DNA from: Streptomyces viridochromogenes | GTDB taxonomy: Bacteria; Actinomycetota; Actinomycetes; Streptomycetales; Streptomycetaceae | DNA: 64,000 nucleotides | Assembly (NCBI RefSeq): GCF_001270495.1 | Contig: NZ_LGUR01000196.1 | Coordinates: 186,001-250,000 of the forward strand | Direction: 5' to 3' | Program-made: the position numbers and the translations under genes | The notes under the pieces: model-generated | What the model was told of the DNA's origin: nothing | Seen by the model: only the letters and a program-made list of their open reading frames with translations | Databases searched by the model: none | Part shown: positions 8,930-17,435 of the stretch, in pieces | Numbering within the stretch: position 1 is the stretch's first letter | Layout of the letters: each line of letters begins with the position of its first letter

Positions 8930-9697
8930 CCTCCAACCTCCCCTCATCGACTCCCGCTATTGCGATCCGGAAGATTCGGTCACGATCGTGAGGCCGTGTG
9001 GCCCGGCAAAGGGCAAGACACCCTGTCCGTCCGCTCCGAGTTGCCGGTCATCCCCTACGGTCAGCCCGAGGACTCGGACACGACCGTGAGACTGAAGGCT
9101 TGGGACACAGCGTGTGACACCGGATGCAGGCGCAGGTCACAGCGCCGCCGTAGGACGTGAGCCGCGAGAACCTACAGTTGTGGGATCTCAATTCCCGTGT
9201 CATTTTCTCCGCCGCAGTCTCACGCCAATGGCATGCCGCAGGTCAGCGGCTTGCATCGTGTCCCGTCTCATCGGAACTGGCAGGTTCTCAAGGAACCGGG
9301 TCGGATTCTCAAAGGGAGTGTCGCTGAGGGCTCGATTCTCACGACACCTGTCAGTTCCGCCACTCGGGAGGGTGAGGATCTCCGCTGCTGCCCGGTCGAT
9401 GTCCATCGAGGAGCCGCGATCGATTGAGACGCCGCGCCCCGGCCGTCTCAGTCAAGTTGGCAACGCCGCAGCTCCCAACAAGATCAGTCGAACGCACCCA
9501 ATCAGCACCGAGCCGACGTGTATCCATTCGTGTCCTGTGGGCTGCCGTGATCGTTGCAGGACTGGGCCCGGTCCGGGCATCGCCGATCCTTGAGTGAGCT
9601 GTAGGACCGATGGAAGCCGAGAACGTGACTGCGTTCGGTCGGACAGAGGGCTCGAGAACTTCTGGGCCGGGGGCGCAGCTATGTGGAGGGTGCAGTG
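8930..9697. other. long intergenic region without a supported gene
   Basis: About 770 bases lie between the divergent STAND operon and ABC-transporter operon. Short ORFs on both strands lack family features and good ribosome sites. The stretch contains a cluster of TCTCA motifs from about 9186 to 9450 and two related GG(T/A)CACGA(T/C)CGTGAG sequences near 8978 and 9090. It may hold promoters for the plus-strand operon, or the end of a mobile element. Confidence 0.5.
9159..9210 (+). repeat. left copy of a dispersed ~55-bp sequence (core TGTGGRATCTCA)
   Basis: This sequence contains AGCCGCGAG, then CCTACA, then TTGTGGGATCTCA and TCCCGTG. The same blocks occur in the same order and orientation at 15903-15956, on the other side of the isoprenoid-lipid gene cluster. 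A shorter relative, TGTGGAATCTC, lies at 19688-19698. The TCTCA motif recurs several times downstream (9218, 9266, 9286, 9307, 9337, 9446). Multiple spaced short repeats beginning TGT are typical of Tn7/Tn5053-type transposon ends, but that interpretation is inferred. Confidence 0.6.
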
Positions 9698-10339
9698 GTG
9701 AGCTCGCTTGACCCGGTGCTGCGGGTGCGAGGTGTGCGGAAGGGCTACCGGCAGCGTCCTGTCCTGCGCGGAGTGTCGCTTGACCTTCCTGCGGGTCAAC
9801 TGGTGGGCATCGTCGGTGAGAACGGCGCCGGTAAGAGCACCCTGCTGCGCATCCTGGCCGGAGATCTCGTCGCTGATGGCGGTGTAGTGGAGCGGGCGGG
9901 CCTGCTGGGCTGCTGCCCGCAGGACACCGTGCTCCACCAGGCTTTCACCGTCGAGCAGCACTTGCAGTTCTTCCAGGCCGCCTACGGCATCAGCAGCCTG
10001 ACCAGGTCCTTAGAGCTGTTGGAGCGGTTGAACTTCAGCGACTACCGGCACGAACGGGTGGGCGCGCTCAGCGGCGGCACACGCCAGAAGCTCAACCTGG
10101 TCCTTGCCCTGATGCACGACCCTCAGGTGCTGCTCTTGGACGAGCCGTATCAGGGCTTCGACTGGGAGACCTACCTACGGTTCTGGGATGTGGCAGCCGA
10201 CTTGCGGGACCGGGGCTGCGCGGTACTGGTGGTCTCCCACCTTGCCTACGACGCCTCCCGCCTGGACACCCTGTACCGCCTTGAGGCTGGCGTACTGCAG
10301 GAGACGGAGCAGACCGAACCGGGGAGGGTAGCGGTATGA
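9698..10339 (+). CDS. ABC transporter ATP-binding protein
   Basis: About 213 residues form one ABC ATPase domain. Walker A is GENGAGKST (about 40-48), the signature motif is LSGGTRQK (about 124-131), and Walker B is VLLLDEP (about 144-150). The H-loop is in LVVSHLAYD. The short single-domain form fits an ABC-2-type exporter whose permease is the next gene, overlapping by four bases (ATGA at 10336). The GTG at 9698 is preferred because GGAGGG lies seven bases upstream; GTG 9683 and 9695 are alternatives. It powers export of an unknown substrate. The neighbouring acyltransferase and prenyl synthase genes suggest a lipid. Confidence 0.88.
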   Translation: MSSLDPVLRVRGVRKGYRQRPVLRGVSLDLPAGQLVGIVGENGAGKSTLLRILAGDLVADGGVVERAGLLGCCPQDTVLHQAFTVEQHLQFFQAAYGISSLTRSLELLERLNFSDYRHERVGALSGGTRQKLNLVLALMHDPQVLLLDEPYQGFDWETYLRFWDVAADLRDRGCAVLVVSHLAYDASRLDTLYRLEAGVLQETEQTEPGRVAV

Positions 10340-11151
10340 CGCGGTGGTGGTCCTGCTTCCGTACGGCCTTGCGGTTCGCGCTGATCGAGCAGGCCCGTAA
10401 CCGGCTGGCGCTGCTCATTGTGGTCTTGTTCGTGCCGCTGTGGACCACGCTGGCGTTCACGGTGGTGGCGTCTGCCCCCTTGCGGTTTCGAATCCGTCCG
10501 GTCGGCCGCACGGTGGTCATGGACGGCAATATCCTGCTCCAGATCAACGGCGCGCTGCAGGCCCTGTCGCTGGTCATCGCGTTCATGATGTTCGTCGCCA
10601 CAGTCCGCTCCGCACCGTTCGATCAGCGCCTGGTGCGTGCCGGCTTTCCCCGGTCGTGTCTCGCGCTCGCCAAGTGCAGTGCGCTCCTTCTGGTCGCGGC
10701 CGTGGTCGCTGCCTACACCACCGCGTGGATGCATTTGTTCTGGCGGCCTGAGCAGCCCATGGTGCTCGCCGCGGGCATGTTCACCGGCGCCCTGGTCTAC
10801 GGCGGTATCGGGATGGTGCTGGCGGCCGTGGTGCGCAGCGAGCTGGCCGGCATGTTCCTCGCCATCATGATCAGTTCTATTGATCTGGTACTGCAGAACC
10901 CGCTGATCAACCCGGACGCGGACAGTCTCGTGGTGCGTTTGCTGCCGGCCTACGCCGCGGTGCAGACCTCGGTGGCTGCCGCCGGTCTGCGGGTGGTGCC
11001 GGCCAGTTGCCTGCTGCTGGGGGGAGGCTGGGCGGTGGGCATGGCCGCGCTGGGCATTACCGCCTTCGCCGCCCGGACCCGCACCCGCCTCCCGCGCGCG
11101 GGGGCCAGGGCAGCGTCGACGGGCGTCGAGCATGCTGCGCCGGTGTCGTGA
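10336..11151 (+). CDS. ABC-2-type transporter permease
   Basis: This 271-residue integral membrane protein has about six hydrophobic segments (for example residues 22-45, 72-90, 112-130, 145-165, 170-190 and 230-250). The sequence is too diverged to assign beyond ABC-2-like. It starts with ATG overlapping the stop of the ATPase gene, so the two subunits are coupled and presumably form a dimeric exporter. The permease is followed by an 82-base gap before the PAP2-like gene, consistent with one operon. Confidence 0.75.
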   Translation: MTRWWSCFRTALRFALIEQARNRLALLIVVLFVPLWTTLAFTVVASAPLRFRIRPVGRTVVMDGNILLQINGALQALSLVIAFMMFVATVRSAPFDQRLVRAGFPRSCLALAKCSALLLVAAVVAAYTTAWMHLFWRPEQPMVLAAGMFTGALVYGGIGMVLAAVVRSELAGMFLAIMISSIDLVLQNPLINPDADSLVVRLLPAYAAVQTSVAAAGLRVVPASCLLLGGGWAVGMAALGITAFAARTRTRLPRAGARAASTGVEHAAPVS

Positions 11152-11233
11152 CCGGCCCGGTGCGAGTGTCGTTTGGACGATGAACGCCGCGCACGGCGAC
11201 AGCGTGACCATGTGAGGGACGGGGGGCTTCAGG

Positions 11234-11899
11234 GTGCCGGACGACGAGGCTGCGGCTGCTACACCGCTCGCATCAGCCGCGCCGCCCGACCAAGGGAGCT
11301 TGGCGGTGCAGGAGTTGGTGCCTCGAACGGAGGCGCGCTGGGCGTGGCTGCTCAGTGACGGCGGCGAGCCCCGGAACTGGATGCTGCTCGTGGCCCCGCT
11401 GCTGGGCTGGCACGCCGATGGCTGGGCCGGCATCGGCTGGGGCGTGGTCGCGGCGGTGTTCACAGCGGTGCTGCCTACGTTGATCCTTCGGTTCGGCGAG
11501 CACCGCCAGTACTGGGGAGACCGGCATGTGCGGCGGCGGCAGGACCGCATTGTGGCGGCCCCAGGGGTGATGGCCTCGGTCATCACCGGCACCGCACTGC
11601 TGTATGGGCTGGATGCTCCCGTCGAGGTGACGGCGCTGGTGGCGGCGATGGTCGCCGTTCTGCTCGCCCTGCTGGTGATCACCTTCTTCTGGAAGGTGTC
11701 GGTGCACTCCGCCGTCGCCTCCGGCGCCCTCGCCATTCTCGCAACGGTCTTCGGCCCCTGGTTGCTCGTGCTGGCTCCCGTGGTGGTGCTGATCGGCTGG
11801 TCCCGCATCCGGCTGCGCTGCCACACCGCCGGCCAGGTCAGCGTCGGGTTCCTCATCGGCGCGGCCGTCAGCTCACCCGTCTTCGACCTCGTGAGGTGA
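11234..11899 (+). CDS. PAP2-like membrane phosphatase
   Basis: This 221-residue protein has about six membrane segments after an Ala-rich N-terminus. Lys154 and His158 (WKVSVHSAVASG) followed by Ser190-Arg191-X5-His197 (SRIRLRCHT) match phosphatidic acid phosphatase motifs 2 and 3 in the reduced form seen in actinobacterial PAP2-like proteins. The usual motif-3 aspartate, four residues after His197, is Gln201. This could affect activity. PAP2 enzymes remove phosphate from lipid phosphates, including prenyl diphosphates. Its neighbours (prenyl synthases, acyltransferase) suggest conversion of a prenyl diphosphate to a prenol. The start is GTG 11234, with a G-rich stretch upstream; the stop overlaps GTG/ATG codons at the start of the next gene. 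Confidence 0.65.
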   Translation: MPDDEAAAATPLASAAPPDQGSLAVQELVPRTEARWAWLLSDGGEPRNWMLLVAPLLGWHADGWAGIGWGVVAAVFTAVLPTLILRFGEHRQYWGDRHVRRRQDRIVAAPGVMASVITGTALLYGLDAPVEVTALVAAMVAVLLALLVITFFWKVSVHSAVASGALAILATVFGPWLLVLAPVVVLIGWSRIRLRCHTAGQVSVGFLIGAAVSSPVFDLVR

Positions 11900-11904
11900 T
11901 GGGC

Positions 11905-13185
11905 ATGAACCCATTTCCGGCTCCCAGTCCCGCCGATCTCGTCCTGGTCGAGGCTGAAGAGCTTGCAGAGCATCCGGATGCCAACGCGAGGATCGGGGCG
12001 GTACTGCACCTGACCGGCGCTGTGCCCGATCTCGCCGGCCTGCGCGAGTACGTCACCGTCCGTCTGGGCGGCCTGCCCTGTCTGACGCACGTCCTGACCG
12101 GCAACGGACCGACCGCACGGTGGATGCCGGCGGACCCGGACATGACCCGGCACATCCGCGCCCAGCACGTCGGCGGCGATCCGGAGGCTCTTGAGACGGC
12201 AGTGCGTAGTGCGCTGCGAGAGCCGTGGCCGGAGGGAGCCCCGGCCTGGCGCATGATCCTTCTGCACGGTCACGTGCCCGACGGGTTCGCTCTGCTGTAT
12301 CTCAGCCACCACGCCGTTCAGGACGGCGCCAACATCGTCGCGGTGATGGATGCGCTGTTCGGTCCGCGGGCGCTGCCTGAACAACTCCCCGCGCCCGCCC
12401 GGGACGCCTCCCGGACCCCGCGGGCCGACCTGCGCCAAACCGCCCGCAGCACCGTGAGCCTGCTGCGCCACGCGCGCCGGCACCGCCTGTGGCAATCGGC
12501 CTCGCATCCGCTGTCGAGCCGCCGCCACCTGCTGTGGGCCCAGGCTCCCTCCGCCGGTCTGCGCGCCGCGGCCCGCGCCGGCGGGGCCAGCATCAACGAT
12601 GTCTACCTCACCGCTGTGGTCCACGCGATCACCCAGTGGGCCAAGGACGCTTGGCCCCGCGCCGCCGGCACGGCGATCCCTGTCATGATTCCCGTCAACG
12701 TGCGCACGCCCGACGAAGTCGCGGCGCCCGGCAACCGGCTGTTCCTGACCCGGATCGATCTGCCCGGCGGCACCATGCCGGTGGACCGGCGCCTGGCACG
12801 CACGCGGGCCGTCACCTCTGTGCTGAAGTCCGCCGGACACAAGACGGTGCTGAGAGCGGCCCTCACCCGGCTTCCCCGGCGACTGCTCCAGCTTCTCGTG
12901 GACGCGAGCACCGTCCCGGGCCGGCTCACCATCTGCGCCTCCTACCTCGTGGTGCGCCAGCCTCTGCACTACGGCGACGCGGCAGTGCACCGCATCGACC
13001 CCATCATGTGCTGCCCGCCCGGCGTCCCCCTGGCCGTCGTGGCGGCGACGTACGAAGACACCACCAGCGTCTCCTTCCGCATCGACACCGCCCTTCCCGG
13101 CGCCGACAGCCTTCCCGAACGCTGGCGCCAAGCTGTCACGGAGCTGACGCGCTCGACCCCGCCACCCCAGGGCAGCACCCCGTAG
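11905..13185 (+). CDS. wax ester synthase/diacylglycerol acyltransferase (WS/DGAT) family protein
   Basis: About 426 residues carry the acyltransferase motif HHAVQDG (135-141), matching HHxxxDG of WS/DGAT enzymes. The C-terminal half contains the NDVYLTAVVHAI and PVMIPVNVR motifs typical of the family. Length is slightly below the usual 450-470. The enzyme transfers a fatty acyl group from acyl-CoA to an alcohol (wax alcohol, diacylglycerol, or another hydrophobic alcohol). It sits directly after a PAP2-like gene and is convergent with two prenyl diphosphate synthases, so an isoprenoid alcohol is a plausible acceptor. ATG 11905 is chosen because GAGG lies upstream; GTG 11896 and ATG 11899 are in frame and overlap the previous stop. 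Confidence 0.82.
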   Translation: MNPFPAPSPADLVLVEAEELAEHPDANARIGAVLHLTGAVPDLAGLREYVTVRLGGLPCLTHVLTGNGPTARWMPADPDMTRHIRAQHVGGDPEALETAVRSALREPWPEGAPAWRMILLHGHVPDGFALLYLSHHAVQDGANIVAVMDALFGPRALPEQLPAPARDASRTPRADLRQTARSTVSLLRHARRHRLWQSASHPLSSRRHLLWAQAPSAGLRAAARAGGASINDVYLTAVVHAITQWAKDAWPRAAGTAIPVMIPVNVRTPDEVAAPGNRLFLTRIDLPGGTMPVDRRLARTRAVTSVLKSAGHKTVLRAALTRLPRRLLQLLVDASTVPGRLTICASYLVVRQPLHYGDAAVHRIDPIMCCPPGVPLAVVAATYEDTTSVSFRIDTALPGADSLPERWRQAVTELTRSTPPPQGSTP

Positions 13186-13202
13186 GCGCCTGAACGGGCC
13201 CG

Positions 13203-14276
13203 TCACCGGGTGCGGTTGACGCTCCACAGCGGCACGTGTTCGAAGAAGGTGACCGCCTCCTCCCGCCACCGTGACCGCCAGCCGGCGGCCACCTCGGTGG
13301 CCTGCTCCGCACAGCGGCGCATGTCCGCCTGCATCCTGCCCGGCACACCGCGGCGCTCCCCGATCTCCCGGACGGCGGCGATGGTCTCCGGCGGGCAGGA
13401 CGGGTCGCCGAGCCCGGCCTCCACCACGCGACGCTCGGCGTCATCGACGGCCGCCAGCAGGGCGCTGACGGTGTAGCTGTGCTTGCCGTCGCGGATGTCG
13501 GTGCCGGTCGGCTTGCCCATGACGGACGCGTCCCCGAACAGATCCAGGTAGTCGTCGCGCATCTGCCCGCAGATTCCCACCAGCCGCGCATACTCCCGCA
13601 GCTCCTTGTCGAAGAGCGCCGGCTGCTCGCCCACGGCCAGGAGCCCGAGTTGCATGGGCGCGAGAATCGAGTAGCGGGCGGACTTGTAGTCGGCCACGCA
13701 GTGCAGGACCTCCTCGCCCGGCGCGGCGGCGAAGTCGCGTTCCAGATCCACGATCTGGCCCACGAACGTGTCTGCCGCCGCCCGCGTCTGCACCTCGACC
13801 ATCGCCTGCCGCACCGCCACAGGCGCCTTCGCCTCCAGCAGCACCTGCAGCGACAGAGCTAGGGCGAGGTCCCCCGCGAGCACGGTCAGACCAAGGGCCG
13901 CCTGCGGCTGGCCGGGAAACCGCTCACGGTAGGCGTAGTAGGTGGACGGGCCGCCGCGGCGGGTGGGGCTGTCATCGATGAGATCGTCGTGCACCAGGCC
14001 GTGAGTCTGCAGCAGCTCAACACTCAGCGCCGCAGCCTCCAGCCCCTCGACCGGCTCCTCCGTCACCAGACGCGCCGCCTCATGCAGCAAAACCACCCGC
14101 ATCCGCTTCCCGCCCCGCAAGGACAACTCCCGCAGCAACCGCAGGCACTCCGGAGTGAAACGGCTGAACGACGGCGCACCCAGCCCGACGCTCAACGTGT
14201 CGAAGTACTCCTCGAAGAGCGTGTTGAACCAGCGCTCATATCCAGAGACACGATCGAGAACCTGCTCGGTCATCAC
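13203..14276 (-). CDS. polyprenyl diphosphate synthase (first of two)
   Basis: This 357-residue trans-prenyltransferase has both aspartate-rich motifs: HDDLIDD at 96-102 (first) and DDYLD at 241-245 (second). GGKRMR at 55-60 binds isopentenyl diphosphate. It adds isopentenyl units to an allylic diphosphate to give a C15-C20 or longer prenyl diphosphate. No aromatic residue sits four or five positions before the first motif (His92, Gly93), so a product longer than C15 is possible; this is inference. It converges with the WS/DGAT gene, with only 17 bases between the stops. It lies downstream of a second synthase on the same strand. GTG 14276 has AGGAAG upstream; ATG 14273 is an alternative start. 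Confidence 0.9.
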   Translation of the reverse strand: MMTEQVLDRVSGYERWFNTLFEEYFDTLSVGLGAPSFSRFTPECLRLLRELSLRGGKRMRVVLLHEAARLVTEEPVEGLEAAALSVELLQTHGLVHDDLIDDSPTRRGGPSTYYAYRERFPGQPQAALGLTVLAGDLALALSLQVLLEAKAPVAVRQAMVEVQTRAAADTFVGQIVDLERDFAAAPGEEVLHCVADYKSARYSILAPMQLGLLAVGEQPALFDKELREYARLVGICGQMRDDYLDLFGDASVMGKPTGTDIRDGKHSYTVSALLAAVDDAERRVVEAGLGDPSCPPETIAAVREIGERRGVPGRMQADMRRCAEQATEVAAGWRSRWREEAVTFFEHVPLWSVNRTR

Positions 14277-14365
14277 GAGTTCTTCCTGCTCGGGAGTCGG
14301 GTGACACCGCTGTAGACGTGCGACGGTTGACGTTGGGTGCCCTAGGGCCGCGGTCGCAGCAGGGG

Positions 14366-15442
14366 TCAGGAGGTGTACTGGGTCGCCTTGACCGCCAGCC
14401 CACGCAGAGCACGATCCGCGGCCGGCGGGAAGCCGGCCCCGTCCAGGACGCGCAGGACGTGTTCGTAGCGGGAAGTGATCATCCGCTCGGTCTCCTCGCG
14501 TGCCCCCGTCGCGAACAGGATGTCCCGGATCTCCGCCGCGTCACGCTCCTCCAGGTCGGCACAGCCCACCAGCCGGTCAAGCCGCGCCCGCTGGACCAGG
14601 TCAGCATTCTGCAGGCCCAGGGCCAGCAGAACGGTCCGCTTGCCCTCCCGCAGGTCGCTCAGGCCCGGAGCGCATGCGCCGTCCGGGCTTCCGAAGACGT
14701 CCAGCAGGTCATCCCTCAGCTGGAACGCCTCCCCCAGCGGCAAACCCAGCCCGGTGAAGACCTCCATCGTGGCCTCATCGGCCCCGGCGACAGCAGCCCC
14801 CAATTGCAGGGGCCGCTCGATCGTCGCGGTGGCGGTCTTGTAGCGGATGATCCGCAAGGCCGCCTCGACGTCATCGGCGCTACGGCCGGTACCCATGACG
14901 TCCAGGTACTGCCCGTACATCACCTCTTCCAGCATCGCGTCATACAACCCATGGACAAGCCGCTGCCGGCCGGCCTCGATCGGAGCGGTGTGCAGCAGCT
15001 CCTGCGCCCACGTCAGGGCCAGGTTGCCCACCAGCAACGCGCCGCCCGCACCCAGCCGCTCGGCCCGCTCGCCAGCTCCCAGCCGGGCACGCATCACACG
15101 GTGGACCGCGGGCCGCCCGCGGCGGCTGGCCGAGTCGTCCATGATGTCGTCGTGGATGAGCGCGAAGGCCACGAACAATTCCAGCGACGCCGCCACCCGA
15201 ACCGCCGATGTCACATCGTCATGGCCACCGGCGGCGTGCCAGCCCACCACGCACAAAAGCGCCCGGATCCGCTTCCCGCCAGCCGCCAGGAAGTCGCGCA
15301 CGGTCTCCACCACCTCCGGCGGATGCCCCCGGCCGGCCGCCGCACGAGCCTTCTCGGCCAAGAAGCTTTCAAGCACCGCATCAACCTGGCGCTGCACCGC
15401 GCGCAGGTCGATCGCTTGCGCGTCGACCACACCCGACGTCAC
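14366..15442 (-). CDS. polyprenyl diphosphate synthase (second of two)
   Basis: This 358-residue protein is a second trans-prenyltransferase, clearly diverged from the first. It has GGKRIR at 55-60, the first aspartate-rich motif HDDIMDD at 97-103 and the second DDLLD at 244-248. Phe93 lies five residues before the first Asp, a position known to limit chain length, so its product may be shorter than that of its neighbour. Two synthases in one operon suggest either sequential chain building or two different products. No terpene cyclase, phytoene synthase or squalene synthase gene is present nearby. The GTG start at 15442 has GGGAG about nine bases upstream. Confidence 0.9.
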   Translation of the reverse strand: MTSGVVDAQAIDLRAVQRQVDAVLESFLAEKARAAAGRGHPPEVVETVRDFLAAGGKRIRALLCVVGWHAAGGHDDVTSAVRVAASLELFVAFALIHDDIMDDSASRRGRPAVHRVMRARLGAGERAERLGAGGALLVGNLALTWAQELLHTAPIEAGRQRLVHGLYDAMLEEVMYGQYLDVMGTGRSADDVEAALRIIRYKTATATIERPLQLGAAVAGADEATMEVFTGLGLPLGEAFQLRDDLLDVFGSPDGACAPGLSDLREGKRTVLLALGLQNADLVQRARLDRLVGCADLEERDAAEIRDILFATGAREETERMITSRYEHVLRVLDGAGFPPAADRALRGLAVKATQYTS

Positions 15443-16041
15443 GACTCACCACTCCCAACAAGGGGAGCCAGCTTCATGAGGGCGGACGAGAATGGGCGAT
15501 AGCCGTCCCCTGACTCAGGGTTCTGACGACAGCCGAGGCCACTGTCTGGCCGCGTCACCCATTTGGTCTGCATGATCCGTCCAACGACCCACACCGCTGA
15601 AGAGCACGCCCGGCGTGGCCACCTCCCTGACTTCGACCATGGGCGGGGTCTCTGGCCTGTACGGGGTGGTGGCCCGACTTCCAGAGCGACGACAACCTCG
15701 ACCGGATCCTCGCGGCGTCCGGCACCGCCGCGAGCAGTACACCGCATCTGCACGGCGCCCCAGTACTCCGCCTCCGGGGGCTCGCGTGCATGGCACCGCG
15801 GAGACCGTGCGGAAATGCCACGTTCGTGAGACTGAGCAGCTGTGCAGTCGACGTGAGACAGCGACAGAACCAGTGGCCGGCGGGCATGGCCTATGCCAAG
15901 AGCCGCGAGGTCCTACACCAATTGTGGAATCTCAGACTCCGTGGCCGAATCTCACGACCGATGGCCACTTGGCGGCCGATTGGCCACGAATCAGAGACCG
16001 GCTGGTCAGCCTGTTGTTCGTTCTCACTGCAGTCATTGTTG
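15443..16041. other. intergenic region without a supported gene
   Basis: About 600 bases separate the prenyl synthase operon from the small membrane-protein operon. Short ORFs on both strands have no recognisable features. The right half contains the second copy of the dispersed repeat and several GAGAC/TCTCA motifs (15827, 15872, 15930, 15950, 15992, 16020). Confidence 0.5.
15903..15956 (+). repeat. right copy of the dispersed ~55-bp sequence
   Basis: The order AGCCGCGAG, CCTACA, ATTGTGGAATCTCA, CTCCGTG, TCTCA matches the sequence at 9159-9210 in direct orientation. The two copies bracket the ABC transporter, PAP2, WS/DGAT and prenyl synthase genes. Confidence 0.6.
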
Positions 16042-16596
16042 TCAACCGGTCGAAGGTTCCTGGAGTTGGTCCCACCGCTCTTCCACCGTGACGTGAGAGG
16101 GGAGCAGCCTCACGAGCGCTTGCCCCAACGTGGGATCGTGGTCGCAGACGAATGATCGGCTTCCATTACGCCAGTCCAGCCGCAGCGATGTCTCCACGTA
16201 GCCGCTTGCCGTGTCGCCGGAGTGTGCAACCCCCACCGCCGTCACGTCTGCGATGCGCACCGTCCGCACGTCCGCGCGGCTTTCCAGCCGGACCTGCGCC
16301 TTGGTGAACTCGACCACGCGCACGACGTACCGGCTCCTGAGCAGGCCGGTGCAGACGGTCAGCGCCAACAGCCCGCCGAGGATGAGGAACTCCCCGGGAT
16401 GCGTGGGATCGTGGCGCAGCCACCGGAAACCCGCCACCCCCAGCCCGCCGAGCCACACCAGGCCGGTTCCCACCACGACGGGTGCGAAGTAGGGGACTTC
16501 GCACCGCAGCGACTGCTCCGCTTCCACCCCTTCACCATGACCGGCCCCGTCGAAGGATCGCAACCACTGGCGAGGCTGGGACGACCAGGTCAGCAC
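16042..16596 (-). CDS. membrane protein with C-terminal PH-like domain, unknown function
   Basis: From GTG 16596 this encodes 184 residues. Two hydrophobic segments (about 40-62 and 70-90) form a hairpin. A C-terminal beta-rich part follows (VVEFTKAQVRLESRADVRTV and ETSLRLDWRNGSRSFVC), resembling bacterial PH-like domains. The proposed start overlaps the end of the upstream membrane-protein gene by seven bases, suggesting translational coupling. A longer reading to 16935 only runs through the upstream gene in another frame. The family is not recognised; the start is tentative. Confidence 0.5.
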   Translation of the reverse strand: MLTWSSQPRQWLRSFDGAGHGEGVEAEQSLRCEVPYFAPVVVGTGLVWLGGLGVAGFRWLRHDPTHPGEFLILGGLLALTVCTGLLRSRYVVRVVEFTKAQVRLESRADVRTVRIADVTAVGVAHSGDTASGYVETSLRLDWRNGSRSFVCDHDPTLGQALVRLLPSHVTVEERWDQLQEPSTG

Positions 16597-17084
16597 GCCC
16601 CTGCGAGAACGGTAGGACAAGCTCGGCGACGACGGATCGCGACAGCGCCGAGAGCGACCACACCAGCCACGACGGGCAGTCCCAAAAACAGGGCCACAGG
16701 GTGGAGCAGTGTATCGGCGAGGGGGTTCGGGTCGGGGTCGAGGTTCTGCGCGATAGCAAAAATCGCCCACCCCGCCCAGAATGCGAAGAACGCCGCGAGA
16801 AACGCGATCGGCAACAGCGAGGCAATCTGCTGGTACCTGCCTTCCACTTGAGCATTTTCGGTTTCGATCCAGCGGGCTCTCCGGACTGGTCGCCAGTAGG
16901 TCCGGTGGAGGAACAACAGGACTAGCAGCAGACATAGCAAGGCAACTGATACGAGCATTCCATAGAACTGGGCGTCGTCGTTGGGCTCGTTATTTTCCCA
17001 GGCTATGGAAGCGATGATCGGCCCGAGGAAGGAAGCCGGGACAGCGATCCAGAAGTACAGGTAGGTCCGGATGACCTCGACCAA
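16590..17084 (-). CDS. four-helix membrane protein, unknown function
   Basis: This 164-residue protein has four clear hydrophobic segments (about 7-28, 42-60, 88-110 and 125-148). A charged loop (WRPVRRARWIETENAQVEGR) lies between the second and third. No family is recognised. It lies in a run of small minus-strand genes with short spacing or overlaps (17432, 17435, 17084, 16596). They probably form one operon encoding a small membrane-associated set. Confidence 0.6.
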   Translation of the reverse strand: MVEVIRTYLYFWIAVPASFLGPIIASIAWENNEPNDDAQFYGMLVSVALLCLLLVLLFLHRTYWRPVRRARWIETENAQVEGRYQQIASLLPIAFLAAFFAFWAGWAIFAIAQNLDPDPNPLADTLLHPVALFLGLPVVAGVVALGAVAIRRRRACPTVLAGAC

Positions 17085-17111
17085 GCGGAGGCGAGACCTG
17101 CCGACGAACTC

Positions 17112-17435
17112 TTACTCGATTGTCGTGTGGATAGAAGAGAACCCACCCTCTTCGGTGTTCTTGCCTTGCCGCACGTAGTAGCGGCCCAGCGGGACGACCG
17201 GCAGGATGAACACGATCCAACAAGTGGCGAAGAAGCAACCGCTGCCGTCCGGACGAGAGTTGTGCAGCAGTGTGGTCCCCATAGCGTTGTAGGTCCCTAG
17301 CGAGGGCAACCTATCGCCTGAGGGCAGCGGATACACGGGATCGGGCATGGCCGAAATGATATTCACGCCGTTGGGGACGGGTCCCGACATCGGCCTGTCT
17401 GCCGGCCGAAGGTTCGCCTGCAACACGCGTTTCAA
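17112..17435 (-). CDS. small single-span membrane protein
   Basis: This protein has up to 107 residues. The recognisable part runs from PVYPLPSGDRLPSLGTYNAMGTTL through one membrane segment (CFFATCWIVFILPVVPLG) to a basic tail RYYVRQGKN. The TTG start at 17435 forms a TTGA overlap with the stop of the upstream gene and has GAGGA five bases before it, indicating translational coupling. ATG 17390 is an alternative. Similar short proteins with a VPLGRY(Y/T)VRQ tail are, from memory, common in streptomycetes and uncharacterised. Confidence 0.5.
   Translation of the reverse strand: MKRVLQANLRPADRPMSGPVPNGVNIISAMPDPVYPLPSGDRLPSLGTYNAMGTTLLHNSRPDGSGCFFATCWIVFILPVVPLGRYYVRQGKNTEEGGFSSIHTTIE

Noticed and set aside
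9452..9961. Minus-strand ORF of 169 codons overlapping the ABC ATPase start
   Set aside because: Low-complexity antisense of the ATPase and intergenic DNA, no recognisable domain.
10246..13269. Minus-strand ORF of 1007 codons
   Set aside because: It lies antisense to four well-supported plus-strand genes and has the His/Arg/Gly-rich composition of a high-GC shadow frame.
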